From: Ananas comosus
Lineage: Eukaryota > Streptophyta > Magnoliopsida > Poales > Bromeliaceae
Length of the DNA: 64,000 nt
Assembly (NCBI RefSeq): GCF_001540865.1
Contig: NC_033627.1
Coordinates: forward strand, 13,939,544 to 14,003,543
Direction: 5' to 3'
Below are positions 1 to 13,088 of this stretch, piece by piece. Below the pieces are notes generated by a model. That model was not told where the DNA came from and ran no database searches. It was given only the letters and a program-made list of their open reading frames with translations. Made by a program: the position numbers and the translations under genes. The stretch's first letter is position 1. Each line of letters opens with the position of its first letter.

Positions 1-18
1 CAAAGAGTTTGTGCCAAA

Positions 19-392
19 GGGGAGTTTGGTTCACGTAAAACAAATCAAAAATTATTTTCGGTATGAAAAATACTTGCCCCTTTATTTAGTTCAGCGTGAA
101 AACATTTTTTCATAAAAAAATTTTTACGGATTTGAAAAAAGTTGATATTTTTGTTTGTTACTATTTTTTTGACGGAAAAAAAAATTCAAACTGCATAAAA
201 TTTTTTTTATTCATTTTTTTTCACCATGAACCAAATAAATGTGAATTTTTTTCTTTCAACCAAATAAATATTGATGAAAAAAAAAAATTTCTACAAACCA
301 AACAATAAAAGGCGTAAAAAAAAAAATTCCATCAAAAATTTTTTTCACGAAAAATTATTTTTTACGATTTTACATTGAACCAAAATGACTCT
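19..392. mobile_element. Possible MITE with degenerate terminal inverted repeats
   Basis: An AT-rich block with many poly-A and poly-T runs starts with GTTTGGTTCACGTAAAA and ends with a related inverted sequence containing GGTTCAATGTAAAA. This looks like a small non-autonomous DNA transposon of the GTTTGGTT-terminus kind. No clear target-site duplication was found and the ends are approximate. It could instead be chance AT-rich similarity. Confidence 0.35.
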
Positions 393-1366
393 TAAGTCAT
401 TTGAATTAAGATATCCTTGCCAGGACGCTTCGAGCATACAGAACGAAAAAATAAAAATAAAAAATGAAAAAAAATCCCCAAAGTATATATGACACAAATA
501 GAAACTATTTTATGCACTCACCAACCACGTGTAATTTATTTTTATTGAAATATCCCAAAGGCGTGTGGTAGCCACGCGCCTCGTCAATATTTAATTAATT
601 CATAGATTTATGGGCGCCCTTTTGAAACGTAAGTTTCTATTTTACACTGTGAGTCAAAAGTTACAACCTACATAGCTACATCACTGTAAAAGTACACCTC
701 ACTTTGTTTCTACCTCTATAAAAAAAAACTTAATATAAAAATATTTTTTAGATGATGCTTAAAAAAAGCATTTCCAAGTATTTTTATAATATAGTAAATA
801 TAAATGCGTATTAAATAAAAGATGGGAAGTGCGATCAAATCTTAATGTTGCTGGTGTACTCAGTCTCGTTCTTCAGGCCTAGCTGGGCTGAGCCTTTTAA
901 GTCGAAAGGCCAAATTAGTTGATCCGATCTAACCCAAACACGCCTGTTATAGGGCCAGGGCCGAACCATGCATGGCCTGGCCCAAAACTGGACTAGCCAG
1001 AGTTTTGCTCAGGTTTGGTTGCACCATTTTCATATTGATATAAGATTCCATAGAAGTGGACAAACCAAGTACAACAAATATATATACAGTAGCAGGTTAA
1101 CCAAAACACTTTTTAAGTTCACTTAAATGCCTTATCATGACATTCATTAGCGTGCTCAGGAAAAGAATTAAACAAACAACGCAACCATTATCCCAAAAGC
1201 ATCCATTTTGAGTTCAAAACTAAGTATAAAGCTCAACTGTTTCTACCCTCTTTCACTTGTCTTACACACAACTAGCCATGTGACCTAAACATATATCTTA
1301 AGTTGCATGCTTTTAACTAGTAACTTATTTAAATGTGATCATGTCGATACCTAATCTTTTGAGGCC
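393..1366. other. Intergenic DNA upstream of the first peroxidase
   Basis: AT-rich DNA with no coding frame I can support. A short GC-richer part at about 870-1010, with repeated GGCC and CTGGCCC words, resembles remnants of the hAT-like repeats seen elsewhere in the window, but no element boundaries are visible. Confidence 0.5.
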
Positions 1367-1373
1367 TATAAAG
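1367..1373 (+). promoter_or_regulatory. Probable TATA box of the first peroxidase gene
   Basis: TATAAAG lies 84 bases before the chosen ATG at 1451, a suitable distance for a plant core promoter. Placement only; no transcript start can be seen. Confidence 0.5.
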
Positions 1374-1450
1374 TGACTTCAAACAGTGTTCTATGGAGCG
1401 CAAATTGCGTAGCGTAATTGGCGCGGTTCATGGTAACGAAAGAAACAAGT

Positions 1451-2727
1451 ATGAAGTGTCTTTCACTATGCCTTCTTTTAAGCTTGCTGAGCTTCTCAGG
1501 GGCCGATCTCGAGTTGGGCTTTTACGAAATAACTTGCCCTAATGCGGAAAAGATCATATTCGAGTATGTCAAGGAACACATATCGAAAACGCCATCGTTG
1601 GCCGCCCCACTCCTTAGGATGCACTTCCATGACTGTTTTGTTAGGGTACTTCTTTCTCGCATCTCTCTGCGCAACTGTTATTAGCAGTAAGTTATTGTTA
1701 AAGAATGTTTTCGAATCCTACAGGGTTGTGATGCTTCGGTTTTGATCGATTCCACGAGCAAAAATAAAGCGGAGAAAGCGGCATTTCCAAATCAAAGCCT
1801 TCGAGGTTTCGACTTCGTCGACCGAGTGAAGAGTTTGCTCGAAAAGGAATGCCCTGGTGTTGTTTCCTGCGCTGATATAATCGCCTTAATTGCGAGAGAT
1901 TCTGTTTTAGTCACAGTTAAGTATACAAATCTTATTAATGTATGTTAACTATAAGTTATACTTTAAACAATAATAGGATACTTAGAAACTTATAATTCTC
2001 TTTAGTACCTATTGTGCTTAAGTTTCTTTCTATTAACTCTATAAGTTTCTCAGGGAGGACCCTTCTGGAATGTTCCGACCGGACGAAGAGACGGGCTGAT
2101 ATCGAATTCCACGGAGGCCTCGAACAACCTTCCGGCCCCGACATTCAATTTCACTTCCCTCCAAAGATCTTTTGCTAGCAAAGGGCTAAATCTAAAAGAC
2201 TTGGTAGTGTTATCTGGTAAGTTTAATTTCTTGTACTAAATTTGTTCACTGTGTTAACATAAGTTCCTAATTTAGTATTTGTAATTGCCACACACTATCT
2301 CTTATCTCTAGGTGCTCACACAATTGGAGTCTCGCATTGCACATCGTTCGACAAGCGCCTTTACAATTTTACAGGGAAAGGCGATCAAGACCCTTCGTTG
2401 GATAAGTTTTACGCTTGGAATTTGAAGAAGAACAAGTGTAAATTCCTCAACGACACGAAAACTATCGTCGAAATGGACCCAGGTAGTCACAGGACCTTTG
2501 ATCTTGGATACTACAAGCACTTAATGCAAAGAAGGGGCCTATTCCGATCGGACGAAGCTCTTATGACAAACCCTGTGACTAAGTCCTACATAACTCAAAT
2601 TCTCAGTAGTCCTCTTGAAGAGTTCTTTAAAGAATTCGCGTTATCTATGGAGAAGATGGGGAGAATTGAGGTTAAGACAGGATCATTTGGCGAAATAAGA
2701 ACAAATTGCGCGGTTCGAAATAGCTAA
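1451..2727 (+). CDS. Class III secretory peroxidase, four exons
   Basis: Exons 1451-1645, 1724-1915, 2054-2216 and 2312-2727 join in frame at GT-AG borders into a 321-residue protein, the usual family length. A signal peptide (about residues 1-18) precedes the mature start near [10 protein letters not shown]. Distal heme-site residues Arg56 and His60 lie in the [17 protein letters not shown] region; the proximal histidine is His186 in SGAHTIG. All eight conserved disulfide cysteines are present. Class III peroxidases use hydrogen peroxide to oxidise phenolics in the wall or vacuole (lignification, suberin, defence, reactive oxygen control). The four-exon structure with introns after FVR, after VLVT and inside SGAH is the classic one. 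An upstream in-frame ATG at 1418 would add 11 residues before a clean signal peptide, so 1451 is preferred. The natural substrate cannot be told from sequence. The neighbouring peroxidase lies tail to tail. Confidence 0.95.
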
Positions 2728-3068
2728 ATTTGTTCAAATCATTGGTTTAAGCAATTTGAATTTGTCGCTTTAGTGTAAAAGTTGAAAACTAGCTTGTTTC
2801 CAGGAAGGTTGGATCAAAAGCTTGTCCATAAATGTTTGATTTTTAATGCATGTGTCACGCCGATCGACTCATTAATAACGTTCTAGATTATATTCTTTCG
2901 TACATGAATCATTATTCTTCCATGAATTCGACTTCGATCTAAAACTCACAGCGAGGAATTTGACAATAAGCGCATCTTAGTATATAAATACATATATCTT
3001 GTGCGTACTCGATCAGTAACAAAATACATTTCTTAGATGCTGTGACCACGTACTTAAAAAGTACAAGA

Positions 3069-4920
3069 TCAATTCTCGGGGCCAAAATTTGCAGTCGAAC
3101 TATTCGACGTCGCATTATTTACCACCCGACAATTCAATCTGATCTCTCCCTCTTGACCTGTTAGCACCCCGATGCTACCGAGCTTGATCATGGACTTTGC
3201 GAACTGATTCAAGAATGTCCCTGGATTGTTCGCGTATTGTGCCGCCAATTTACTCGTGACGTCGGTGAAGGCCAACTCCTGGTCTATCTGAAGAACAGCT
3301 TTTTCGTTAAGCGAAGCATGGTACAGCGAATTGTCGAAATGAAATGGTGTGGAGGAGACTTGATTCATGAACACAATTGAGTCCTCAGTGATGTTATCAA
3401 TTGTTACAAGGTGGGGTGGGCACTTTTGTTGAAGCGTGTTGAGCACATTGGGCTCCATTGTTGGATCAGGTGATCCACTTCCTTTGTAGTCATAGAGCCT
3501 ATCAATGAAGAATCCACAGTGGCAGAGTCCCATACTATGTGCACCTGTAATTATATTTTCAATATATATATATATATAGGACCTTATAAATGTTTAAACA
3601 GGAAATGCAAGTACACCAAGGGCAATATCACAGAATCAAAAAAGCTTCATTAATTATATGATAATGCATATGACATAATACCTTATTAATTATTTTATCA
3701 CCATACAATGCCCAGGCTTAATGAGATGGCACATGGATACACATGCCATAAGTTAAACCAAGGCATAAATAAAGTTTGTTATTGTGATACCATATGATAT
3801 CACATTGGTGTGACACTTGTTTTCATGCCTAATTAAACAAGGTGCATTCTCCAACATACATAATGATGTTAACTTATCGAAATCGTCGAAATCGATTCTT
3901 AATACAGCTTGAAGTGAGTTGTATCATATCACATAACTAGAAAATAAGTATATATGTATAATTTTTTATTTTCTCATCCTCAAGTGAGAAACTGTAGAAT
4001 CTAACTCACGCATATAGGAGGCAAGTAAGAAGATCTAATAACATACTATCAAACTCACCAAGTAATGTAGTGAGATCCACTAAGTCAAGATTGACACTTT
4101 GGAATGCAGCTAGGGCTTGATCGACGGAGAACGACGGGCTTGGTAGATGAGCATCAGCCAGAGTTGAGACCGTGCCGTCCCGCCTCCCTGTCGGAAGAGC
4201 ATATGCAGGGCCTCCTGCTAATGCCACTCCATCTCTCGCGGCCAAAGCTAACATATCTGCACAAGAAACTACTCCACTACACTCCTTCTCGAGCTCCGTA
4301 TTTATTTCATCAATCACGTCATACGTTCTCAACGTCAGGTTCGGGGGAGCTTCTTTCTCTGCTATGTTATCATCTGTGCTATCGATAAGAACCGAACCGT
4401 CGCAGCCCTACAGTAGAAAAAAGGTGAATATATACTTTTAGGTGGCTCCTTGGCTTAGGTACTGAGTTTGTTAGAGACCACTAACAAAATTATCAACTTG
4501 AACATTTGACTCTACTATAGCTAGAAAAATGTTGGAAAACTTAGAACCGAAAAACTAGTGCTGGTTTTTTGAGTAGTTCTTTTCAAACAGCATTTCTGTC
4601 GAGAACTCCAACCGCGCCTATCAGGTTGTAAAGAACCATGGAAGTTAAAGTAGTATTTAGCTTCTTAGAAGAATGAGATCAAAGTGAAGTTGGTATCGTA
4701 CCCTAACAAAACAATCGTGGAAATGGAGTCGAAGAAGGCCGGCGGGGACTGACGGGTCTTGCTGAAAATGCCTTTGGACTACTTGTTGAACTATGATCTC
4801 AACTCTAGGGCATGATTCACTGTAGAAATGGACCTGCAGAGAGAGTGCAGTAGTAGCACTATGAGCTAGAAGAAGTGTAATTAACAGGTAGAGAGTTGCC
4901 ATGGAGAGAAGCTTCCACAT
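3069..4920 (-). CDS. Class III secretory peroxidase, three exons, tail-to-tail with the first
   Basis: On the minus strand, exons 4920-4702, 4407-4059 and 3544-3069 give 347 residues. A second in-frame ATG at 4902 (MATLYLLIT) would give 341 and a more typical signal peptide. Catalytic Arg64 and His68 ([17 protein letters not shown]) and proximal His192 (GAHSMG) are present, with all eight conserved cysteines. The intron found after the conserved ARDSV/GGP region in the first gene is absent here, so the two genes are not a recent duplicate pair despite being neighbours. The C-terminus carries an Asn- and Ser-rich extension after NCRVVNN. Some class III peroxidases have C-terminal extensions linked to vacuolar sorting, but I cannot say this is one. 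Secreted heme peroxidase acting on phenolics with hydrogen peroxide. The start choice is the main uncertainty. Confidence 0.94.
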
Positions 4921-4958
4921 ATGCTACCTGTTCTGATGAAAAAAGCTTCAGAAGCTGA

Positions 4959-4965
4959 TATATAC
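4959..4965 (-). promoter_or_regulatory. Possible TATA box of the second peroxidase
   Basis: On the minus strand GTATATA lies about 40 bases before the ATG at 4920 and about 60 before the ATG at 4902. The short leader this implies slightly favours the downstream start. Confidence 0.3.
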
Positions 4966-5577
4966 TATAATGTAAGCGTTTTTGAGTGCTTTCCTGGGGC
5001 TTAGAGAAGCTTCATTAATTCCCACTGGATTCTTCTGCAGCTATATGTGGTGGATTTTACTTGTTCTTTTAATTGTGTTTCTTGGGATGCTAGAGCCAGT
5101 TAATTGATTGCTGTAGGATGGCATTGCACATGGATTATATACACATCTATGCATAGTTTATAGTTATATTAAGTACCTACTCATTCTGGGCTACTCAAAC
5201 AGTACAAAGTGAAGATTAAAATAAAAACACCGATCAACTAAATCGATGATTACCTTTATTTTGATCCGACGAGGACCTATCAGTCTCCCAAACAAAGTTA
5301 ATTTCAACAAAGCCTTCAGGGTTTGATTTCTGAATACTTATTTGTATAAATTGGATGAAAAGCAGAGTGCATTTAGAAACAGAGTAATGTAAACAAAGGA
5401 TGCTTATCAGCTTACATCACTGCATAAAAGCAAAGTATCAATTGTTCTAGGAAAAAAGTAAAAATAACAAGTAGAGGCAATGCATCAGAAGACTCTATAC
5501 AGTAGCGCCTCCGAGCAGAGTTCCAAGGGGAAAAAAAAAATTAAAAAAATTTAAAAAAAGGTGACATTTTACAACTC
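4966..5577. other. Intergenic stretch between peroxidase and GPAT9
   Basis: No gene or recognisable repeat is seen. The right part (about 5270-5577) should hold the 3' untranslated region of GPAT9, which reads leftwards from the stop at 5578-5580. Confidence 0.5.
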
Positions 5578-8500
5578 TCATTTTTCCTCCAGCCGCCGCA
5601 GTACAGAGTCTGCAAATATCTTTTGCCTGTAAGAAAAAATATATCTCAAACAGATTACAAACATTACTTGAAATCCTTTTATCTCTATATTGTGCAAGAA
5701 ATTAACAGATAGATTGCATCAAAAAAGAAATATATAGATGTTACTTAAGGGTTAAATGCACAAATAGTCCCTGATCATGGTTTTGCTAATAACGCCATGT
5801 GATTTTCATATGAGCCAATTAATCCTTAATCTTACCTAATGAAAGTTAGGTAACATCAAGATCTTTTAGTGACAAATTCTGGAACAAGTAGCCATGAGTA
5901 GTAAAAAGTCGAGGCACCACTCATGCACTTATCACTTTGCATAATGGAGTAAAAGTTGAGTTTCGACATACTTCTGCTCTGTTAGTTTGGGGCTCGGACG
6001 AAAGTACTTGAGATATCCATCCCAAGGAACCTTTTTTAGACCAGCTCGGACGGAAATCATGTCTCTAACCCTGCATCATGTAAGTTCTACGAAATATTAG
6101 TACACAGCTAATTAGCTAGTCCCCCGCCTTTGCAGATGATATTATACATATCAAAACAGTTAAAATTGCAGAACCCCCTCAATTACAAGAAGTTAAAACT
6201 ATAAGACTTCCGTGACTTCGCCTGTTCCGTGGTGTTCCGTTAGGCAATATCTATCACTTTGGTCATAGGGCAGAATATGAAATATCAGGGGTTATATTGA
6301 AATTGGAGTAATTCTAGGGGAGTTTTCCCACATACTAGCCAGCAATTAAAGCTGTGATGTATATTACCTTTCAGCAAATTCAATAGGTGTTTCTCCTGGC
6401 TTTAGGTACTGAGGCTCCAAGAACCAAACGTCGCAGACAACAGCCCATGATGTCATAAGACGGAACAAATGCATCGAAAAAGATTGCCTAACACAGATCA
6501 GAGAATTAGAACCCAATAGATATTAGTAATTTAAATCACATATTGTTTAGAAACTAATATAGAATTAGATGCATGTTACATATCCTTGCCTTCGAAGTAT
6601 TAAGAAGAAACCATGGTTTGCGAACATTGCAAATGCCAAAGTCAGTTATAAGGAAAATTATATTTAATGCTTTTTCCTGTTTGAAAAATAAGACGGATTC
6701 GCAGTATGCTAATTTGATAAAGCAAAACAATGAATGCATTGAACTTTCAGGTATGACAAGTTGAAAAAATCCATGCCATATGCTAAAAATATTAAAATTT
6801 CTTACTTCTTACTGTTCCAGAAGGCATCCACAAAAATCTTGTTATATTTTATTGCAACTGGGCAAACAGCACAACCAAGTTCAAAAGCACCCTGGGCACA
6901 ACAGAGGAAAGAGCAGACTTCAGTTTCAACCAAGAAAATATATGTTTTATTTGAGAATCTTTCATTATTTCCTATAATTTTTTACATTCAAATTTCAAAA
7001 TTGTTTGACAAAAAATTAAGGACTTGACGATAAAGAATTCATCAGATCTCTTCTGCACTCATAAAAACTATAGCGACTTTCAAGGGCTGTAAATCACGAC
7101 TGATGTGGTGGTGCAGATCCAGACAACAATTTCTATACATAATACCGTCTAATGGAGAGAGAGATAATGATAAGATGTAAACCTTCTTGAACATGACTGT
7201 GTACTGGTTATTTACGCAGGTTCCTTCTGGGAATATCAGAAGAGGGTTGTTGTCAGGTCCCTGAACATGTTCCCTTAACCTGGGGGGAAAACAATGCTCG
7301 GTATTTGATAGCCATGAACATTCGATAAGATTAAGCCGCTTGCATTAGAAATAAGGAAAAAGAAGTGTTCTTACTTTCTTGCGACCACTTCACGATCCTT
7401 AGACTCTGTACGATTGAACCATATCGAACCCAAGCTTTCCAAAATTGCTGTCTGAATAAACCCTATGTCACATGATCACATAAAAAAATAGTGAATAGGA
7501 AAATATAAACTATGAGAAGCTATACTGGTAAAATGTATCATTTTAAGTGTAAGAAAAAAAAAAAAAACTTACCAACCCAGCCAGGATGCTTTTGCATGAT
7601 AACAGCAAATGCTGTCGTCTGTTCTAAAATGATGAAATCAATCATGGAAGTGTGGTTGGCAACAAACACCTGCTCAATTTAAGTCAACATTTGTCACAGC
7701 TAAGTATACAGCATGTGTAGCTACACTTCATCTCGCACGGCTAAATATGCCACACTCCTTTGGTACATGCCTAAATCCCCCTATTCTTTCAAACGTTTAA
7801 GTATTTTACAAACCTTAATAGTCTAACAATTTACATATAATCTTGGGCAAGATATAGTTTTAAGGCAAAACATTAAAGAAAAAAAGGAAAAAAAAAACTT
7901 GCAAGGTTATGCTAGTTGGGTATAGAAGCACGAAGACAGCACAAATAGCATGCTGCAGCAAGTACTGTGCCGTTGGGTGAACAGCAAGGCACTATATCGC
8001 AATACTTCAAAAACTCTTGGCTCTTCTATTTTTCTAAAAGTTTTTTAAGTTGTAAAACAAAACATCGTTTTATCCAATTAGTACTCCTAATCCAGACAAG
8101 GGTTAGTATGATTATAGATCTATTCACAACGTTTCTATAATATGTTTTAACAGCTACCTGATGAGGTCGCATGCTTGGTTGAGGTCCATGGTACTTGATC
8201 ACCCCTGTCCATGAAGCGACAAACACACTGCACATCATCTCAACCAATATTCTCTGCAAAATTCAAAAGCAAATGGAAATATCATCAGAAGATCTTTCTA
8301 ATAAAACTATATCAACAATCCACCCATTTGACTATCCACTTCCAGAATTTTCATTAGAGAGCACTTTAAAATTTAATCGAAAAAAAATGAGGAATCGTGA
8401 TGTAATCTATTATCTTGTCCGAACTGAAAGGCTTAATGTGAAAAATCTATTCACATCCTTAGAAATGAACAAATCTTACCTCCATTTTATGCCTCCACTT

Positions 8501-9827
8501 ATTACTGCTTGGCAACAGGAAGTGTACTGGAAAAAAGGTTAAAAAGAATACTATCCACCCTGCAATAAAGACTGCAAGCCTATACAACAACATACAAGAA
8601 ATAAGTGGAAGAAAGAATATAAGAGTAAAATCATAAACAAGCTGAAAATATGATAAAGAAAGAGTCGTTACTAAATAACTATCAGATTCCCTTTAAGGAA
8701 GGAAGCTTCTCCAATGTAGCATTGAAGACAAATAAAGGAAAAGGTGACTTCTTAGAGGAGGGCCAATTGGTTTTTACCTCAAAGGAAAATAGATCAAAGA
8801 AAAGCACATCAATCCACAGAAGAATAGGGAAACAAAACCTACTTATAATCTATATCGCCAAAATGTTAGCACAGCTAACATCAAATTTTCAGCAACGTAA
8901 GCGCTTCTATGTTAAAATGCAAAGCAATAAGAGTTTTGTGATATTTTAGGGGCGAAAGCCTATATAAGAAAAAAAAGCTTAGCACCGCAAGCAGCTTCAC
9001 AAGAATGTGATTAAGGTGATGAAATTAACCTCTTGACTTATCAGGCTCTTTTTCCTATCTGGCTTCTGACATAACTAGAAAGGAGCAGAATGGCATTGGA
9101 AATATATTTGCAGTTCAAATTTCTATTCAAAACTCCTACAGTAGTATCTTGTTATATTCATTTCTCTTACAATCTAAAAATTAGAACCTTGTTAATCTGT
9201 AGAAGTATCCATGTATATCTGGACATAACAGATAAAAATCACGACAAGGCATCTAGGTTGCGGTAGAGAACACTAGATAGTTCAACACAAGATAAGAATA
9301 AGCCGAGAAAACATCATTCACTAATGGAAACATGAAAGGATTTTCCAAATAATCCAATTTAGTTCACAGTCAAAACATGCGTAAGTATCCATCGATGCGA
9401 ATTTCTCTAAGAGAAATAGATATGGAAATGAAGACGTCTGAGCATTTATCGCAAAACCAAAATTACAAGTTATTATACCTTAACGGAAAAAGAATCCCAT
9501 ATCTAACGACAACTCCTAAACACCATAAAGGAAACAAATACACATTCCAGTTCCATGGCTCCGGGGGATTCGACTTGAAGCAACGAGTGAAGGAATCCTG
9601 AAAGAAACAACGTAAAAAGCAAAGTCATGCTAACAATTTTAGATCAATCCATCCCGTCTAAATTCTTCAGAAAAGGGCAGCTCAAAAAGGGTCCTGCATT
9701 CAGATATACCAAAATGTATATTGGCTAATTTCCTGCTAAAAGTGTTCAACAATGAGTGTCGGTAATTTTTTTCTTGTAAAAAAATGTTCAACAATGTCGC
9801 ATGCCACAAAACATGAATATCTCAAAG

Positions 9828-9899
<72 letters not shown>

Positions 9900-10971
9900 A
9901 GAATAATAAGAAGAGTATTTTCATGAAACAATCGATCCCGCTAATAATAAAAATATATCCTGATTTACATTTTCTTTTCCCCGTAGAATTTTTCGGTTAG
10001 AAGAACCTAAACATGGCCTCCTCCATTTTTAAGAAACAATGTAACTTTTGTTTCTTCCATTTGACTAGAGACTATGCAACAAACTAATTACTAAAATATA
10101 TTTCTTATCGGCTCGCAAACGAAAACCATCATCCAAGAGTTTGCACATAAAACCAACTCTAATAAGAACACTAAATATGCTTCCAACCTCAAAGAACTCG
10201 AGGAAAATTCAATAAAAATCAAACCTTTAACAATGCCAAACACTAAGTAAATCATCTAACGCACACGGATCGCTTATTGCAACCCTTTCATGTGCATTTT
10301 ATTAAATTGCAATCTTAAACATAAGCATAAAATTCCGTTCTTGTACTAATTTTCATCTGAATTCATCGCCACTATCGCATGTAGAGGTTTTATATATAGC
10401 AAATTCACAATAATACTCATTTGCAGTGATAAAAATTGCTTTTTCGTCCCATGGAACAATATGATTTATTATAAAATCAATAAATGGAATCCGACCCCCT
10501 CAACAATAGGCCACTTTAAAGTATTTAACGTTTTTGTCATTTGAATTGGGTATTGGCTAATTAATTAATTATTAATTTTGTCAAATTTTCTTGTTCAAAC
10601 TACTTTTAACCTCAAAAGGTGTAACTTTTTAATTAATAATAAGCAAGCAATAGCTAACGTAGCTATAATTTTTTTAAAAAAATTCCCAATAAAAAAGGGG
10701 AAAAAAAAACTCACATCGATGATGGCGCCCGCGGCCTCGGTTAAAGTAGGGGATATATCAAGTAATTCCCTCCTAATCAAACAAAATTAGGGTTTCGCAT
10801 CGCAATGATTCGGAATTAAAAAATAATAAAGGGGAAAAGAGAAATTAATAAATAATACAGGTGAAGGGTTTGGGGGATGCGTTGGATGGAATCGGTGGAG
10901 ATGTAATCCTCGAGAATCGGACGGTCCAGATCCATCTCCGAGCTCGACGAGCTTAGCCCCGCCATGGCCAT
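5578..10971 (-). CDS. GPAT9: Glycerol-3-phosphate acyltransferase GPAT9, twelve exons
   Basis: Twelve minus-strand exons join in frame at GT-AG borders: 10971-10859, 10772-10715, 9597-9479, 8579-8480, 8253-8158, 7669-7573, 7462-7375, 7279-7183, 6891-6806, 6487-6368, 6070-5972 and 5626-5578. They encode 373 residues, close to the roughly 376 I recall for Arabidopsis GPAT9. The acyltransferase H-X4-D motif is NHTSMID (His168, Asp173) and the substrate-binding block is FPEGT (240-244). Hydrophobic segments near residues 75-130 fit an endoplasmic reticulum membrane protein. The family transfers acyl groups from acyl-CoA to sn-1 of glycerol-3-phosphate, making lysophosphatidic acid for membrane lipids and storage oil. 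The protein ends LRRLEEK. A second ATG at 10965 is possible. Introns are long and AT-rich; intron 2 holds a long TA repeat. Every exon is intact, so this looks like a working gene. Confidence 0.96.
9829..9894. repeat. (TA)33 microsatellite in GPAT9 intron 2
   Basis: An uninterrupted run of 33 TA dinucleotides between GPAT9 exons 2 and 3. Such tracts are highly length-variable and can form cruciforms. Confidence 0.97.
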
Positions 10972-11554
10972 GGCTACTCACACGAGGACGACGAGGACGA
11001 CGAAGATAATGCACTTTTTTAAAAAAAATTGGAGTGTTTTTAGTTTTTTATTTATTTTTTGAATATATATAAATTATTAAAATCATGATAAAAACAAAAT
11101 GTATGGAGGCCCCTCAACTGCAATATTTTTTATTAAAGGCCTTTTAACTTTTAATAATTTCTATTTTGATCTTTTATAGTTAATTAAAAGTTAAAAATTT
11201 TTAGGAAAAGATGTACAGAGGCCTCAACTGTAATAAATATTGAAATGAACTTTTTTTTTTTTTTTTTTTGATTGAGACACCCTCAATCATGGGTGATTTT
11301 ATAGTTAATTTGAAATTTTACAACATTCATGGGTAAAGATTTTACTAAATTTAATAATTTCAATTATTTTAATAAATAAGATTCGGGCAATCAGCAATTA
11401 ATAACGAATAGAGCTATTAAATTTTGAAATACTTTTAACCTACTTAAGTACAATAATTTTAATAATAAAATTGGAAGTAGCTTTTAGAGAGGGTCTTCGT
11501 ACATTTTCACCAATACTTTTGAGCCATCCTACATCAGCCTACACATACGAATAT
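10972..11554. other. GPAT9 upstream region, AT-rich
   Basis: Contains the 5' untranslated region and presumably the promoter of GPAT9, which reads leftwards, then AT-rich DNA with a poly-T run near 11250. No gene or clear TATA box was identified. Confidence 0.45.
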
Positions 11555-12015
11555 TAGGGCTGGAAAATGGGCCGGGCGGCACGTGGGCCGCCGGCCCGGC
11601 CCGGCTATGGGCCGCGCTGTAGCACGGCAAGACTGCTGTAGCAGCCGGGCCGGTGCGGCCCGGCACGAGATTTTGGAAATTATAATGATTTATATTTTTT
11701 AAAAAAAATTAAAAATTTACTATTTTATAGTTATCTTTATAAATTTGAAAATGTTTAATCAAAAGACTAATTTAAATAGAAAGAATTTATTATTGTTATT
11801 TTAAAATTTTACATATTTTTAAAAATTTTAAAAAATTAAAGGGCCAGCCCAGAGCACGCGCCGTGACATCTGGGTCGGGGGGCCGTGCTGGGCCGGGAGC
11901 TGGTTAGCTCTGGCCCGGCACGGCCCGACCTGAATTTGACGACTGGCCGGGACGGGCAGCCCCGTGGCCCGTTTCCGCCCGACTAATGTGGGGCACGGCC
12001 CACATTACACCCCTA
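11555..12015. mobile_element. hAT-like non-autonomous DNA transposon with GC-rich ends
   Basis: The left end TAGGGCTGGAAAATGGGCC and the inverted right end TTAGGGGTGTAATGTGGGCC are diverged inverted repeats of the GGGGTGTAAA-GGGCCGG kind, typical of widespread plant hAT-derived elements. GC-rich arms full of GGCCCGGC words flank an AT-rich core. No 8-bp target duplication is preserved, so it is old or the ends are a few bases off. A relative lies at 26243-26886. Confidence 0.6.
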
Positions 12016-12267
12016 ACTACACACCGCACCTTATTTTTTATTTTTGATAAAAAATAGTTTAGAATTAAAATATAACGTACCTTGTAGGTTTGATGCATAA
12101 TAATAAAAAAATTTATATACAAAAGATTACATTCTTTAGATATTAAATAATTCATTGAATATTGAGGTCCAAAATTTTTAATATTTCCTTTTATATAAGA
12201 AACTTTAAATTTTATAGTGCACAATTACTAAATTAGATTGATTAATTTTAAAATATGTATTGCAAGG

Positions 12268-12735
12268 TTTTTTTTTTTTTAAGAAAAGATAACACGCTAT
12301 CTGTTTCGTTCATTAAAAATATGAATTAAGCAATATGAGTGAGGTAAAATAAAGCCTCGGTGGAAGCTAAAAGAAAAGAGGTTAAGATAGTTGGATTTTA
12401 GAGTAGAGAATATTCTCCTACTGGGTTGCCAATCGTTTGATTTTTAGCGACCGTCATCAAAAAGTCTGCGTTAAGTATCTCTAAAAATACCACTATTCTG
12501 TGTATCCAAAATGACCCACTAGTAAGCTATCAGACTAGTCAATCTTGTTCGAATCAGCTATGATCTGTTCCTTAACATCAACCTATCCCACATACGTACA
12601 TCTCACATCGTCCCCTAAATTTCTAAATTAAACCCCCTCTAGGGTCATCACAATCAGAAATTTACTAAAAACACACTGTATGAATAGATGGTCGACTGTC
12701 TCCTTCTCGATCCCAAGGTTTTAGTTGCATGCGCT
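12268..12735 (-). mobile_element. Decayed LINE 3' fragment
   Basis: It begins with a poly-T run and the family tail (GATAACACGCTATCTG... TTCATTAA), then matches other LINE copies at weaker identity. For example GAATAGATGGTCGACTGTC corresponds to AACAGATGGTCTACTGTT in the copy at 36645. No open frame remains. Right boundary approximate. Confidence 0.6.
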
Positions 12736-13070
12736 GTACATATATGATATGTACTTAGACACCCAATGCAGGTAATAATTTTAATGGGTAATAAAGGTTA
12801 AATTGTAAAAAATAATTAGGCTAAATATTGCGAACTTAGAAATATTGCTAACAAAGCCCATACGACGCCCACTTTTCTCGACGAAAATAGGCAAGTCTTA
12901 CTCTCTGTTTATTCGTTCAAACAGGAATGATGCCTCTTTGCTGTCAGTTTTAATTAGTAAAATTTAGAATAGAAATTTGAGCTGGGGTGAAATTTTTCTA
13001 CATCCCTGACACAAAGCTCTGAACAAGGGAGTGGAATATCTTTTCCTTCACTTGGGCACATCTCTTGAGA
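12736..13070. other. Upstream flank of the LINE insertion
   Basis: No gene. The stretch at about 13020-13070 (with GGGAGTGGAATATCTTT) is similar to 25890-25925, upstream of the second ankyrin-PGG gene. It therefore belongs to the duplicated ankyrin-PGG unit and has been split from it by the LINE. Confidence 0.55.
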
Positions 13071-13088
13071 CTTGGAATATATAAAGCT
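13071..13088. repeat. Target-site duplication of the LINE, left copy
   Basis: CTTGGAATATATAAAGCT, 18 bases, is repeated without mismatch at 20155-20172 on the other side of the LINE. Such a duplication is the footprint of target-primed reverse transcription. Confidence 0.95.
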
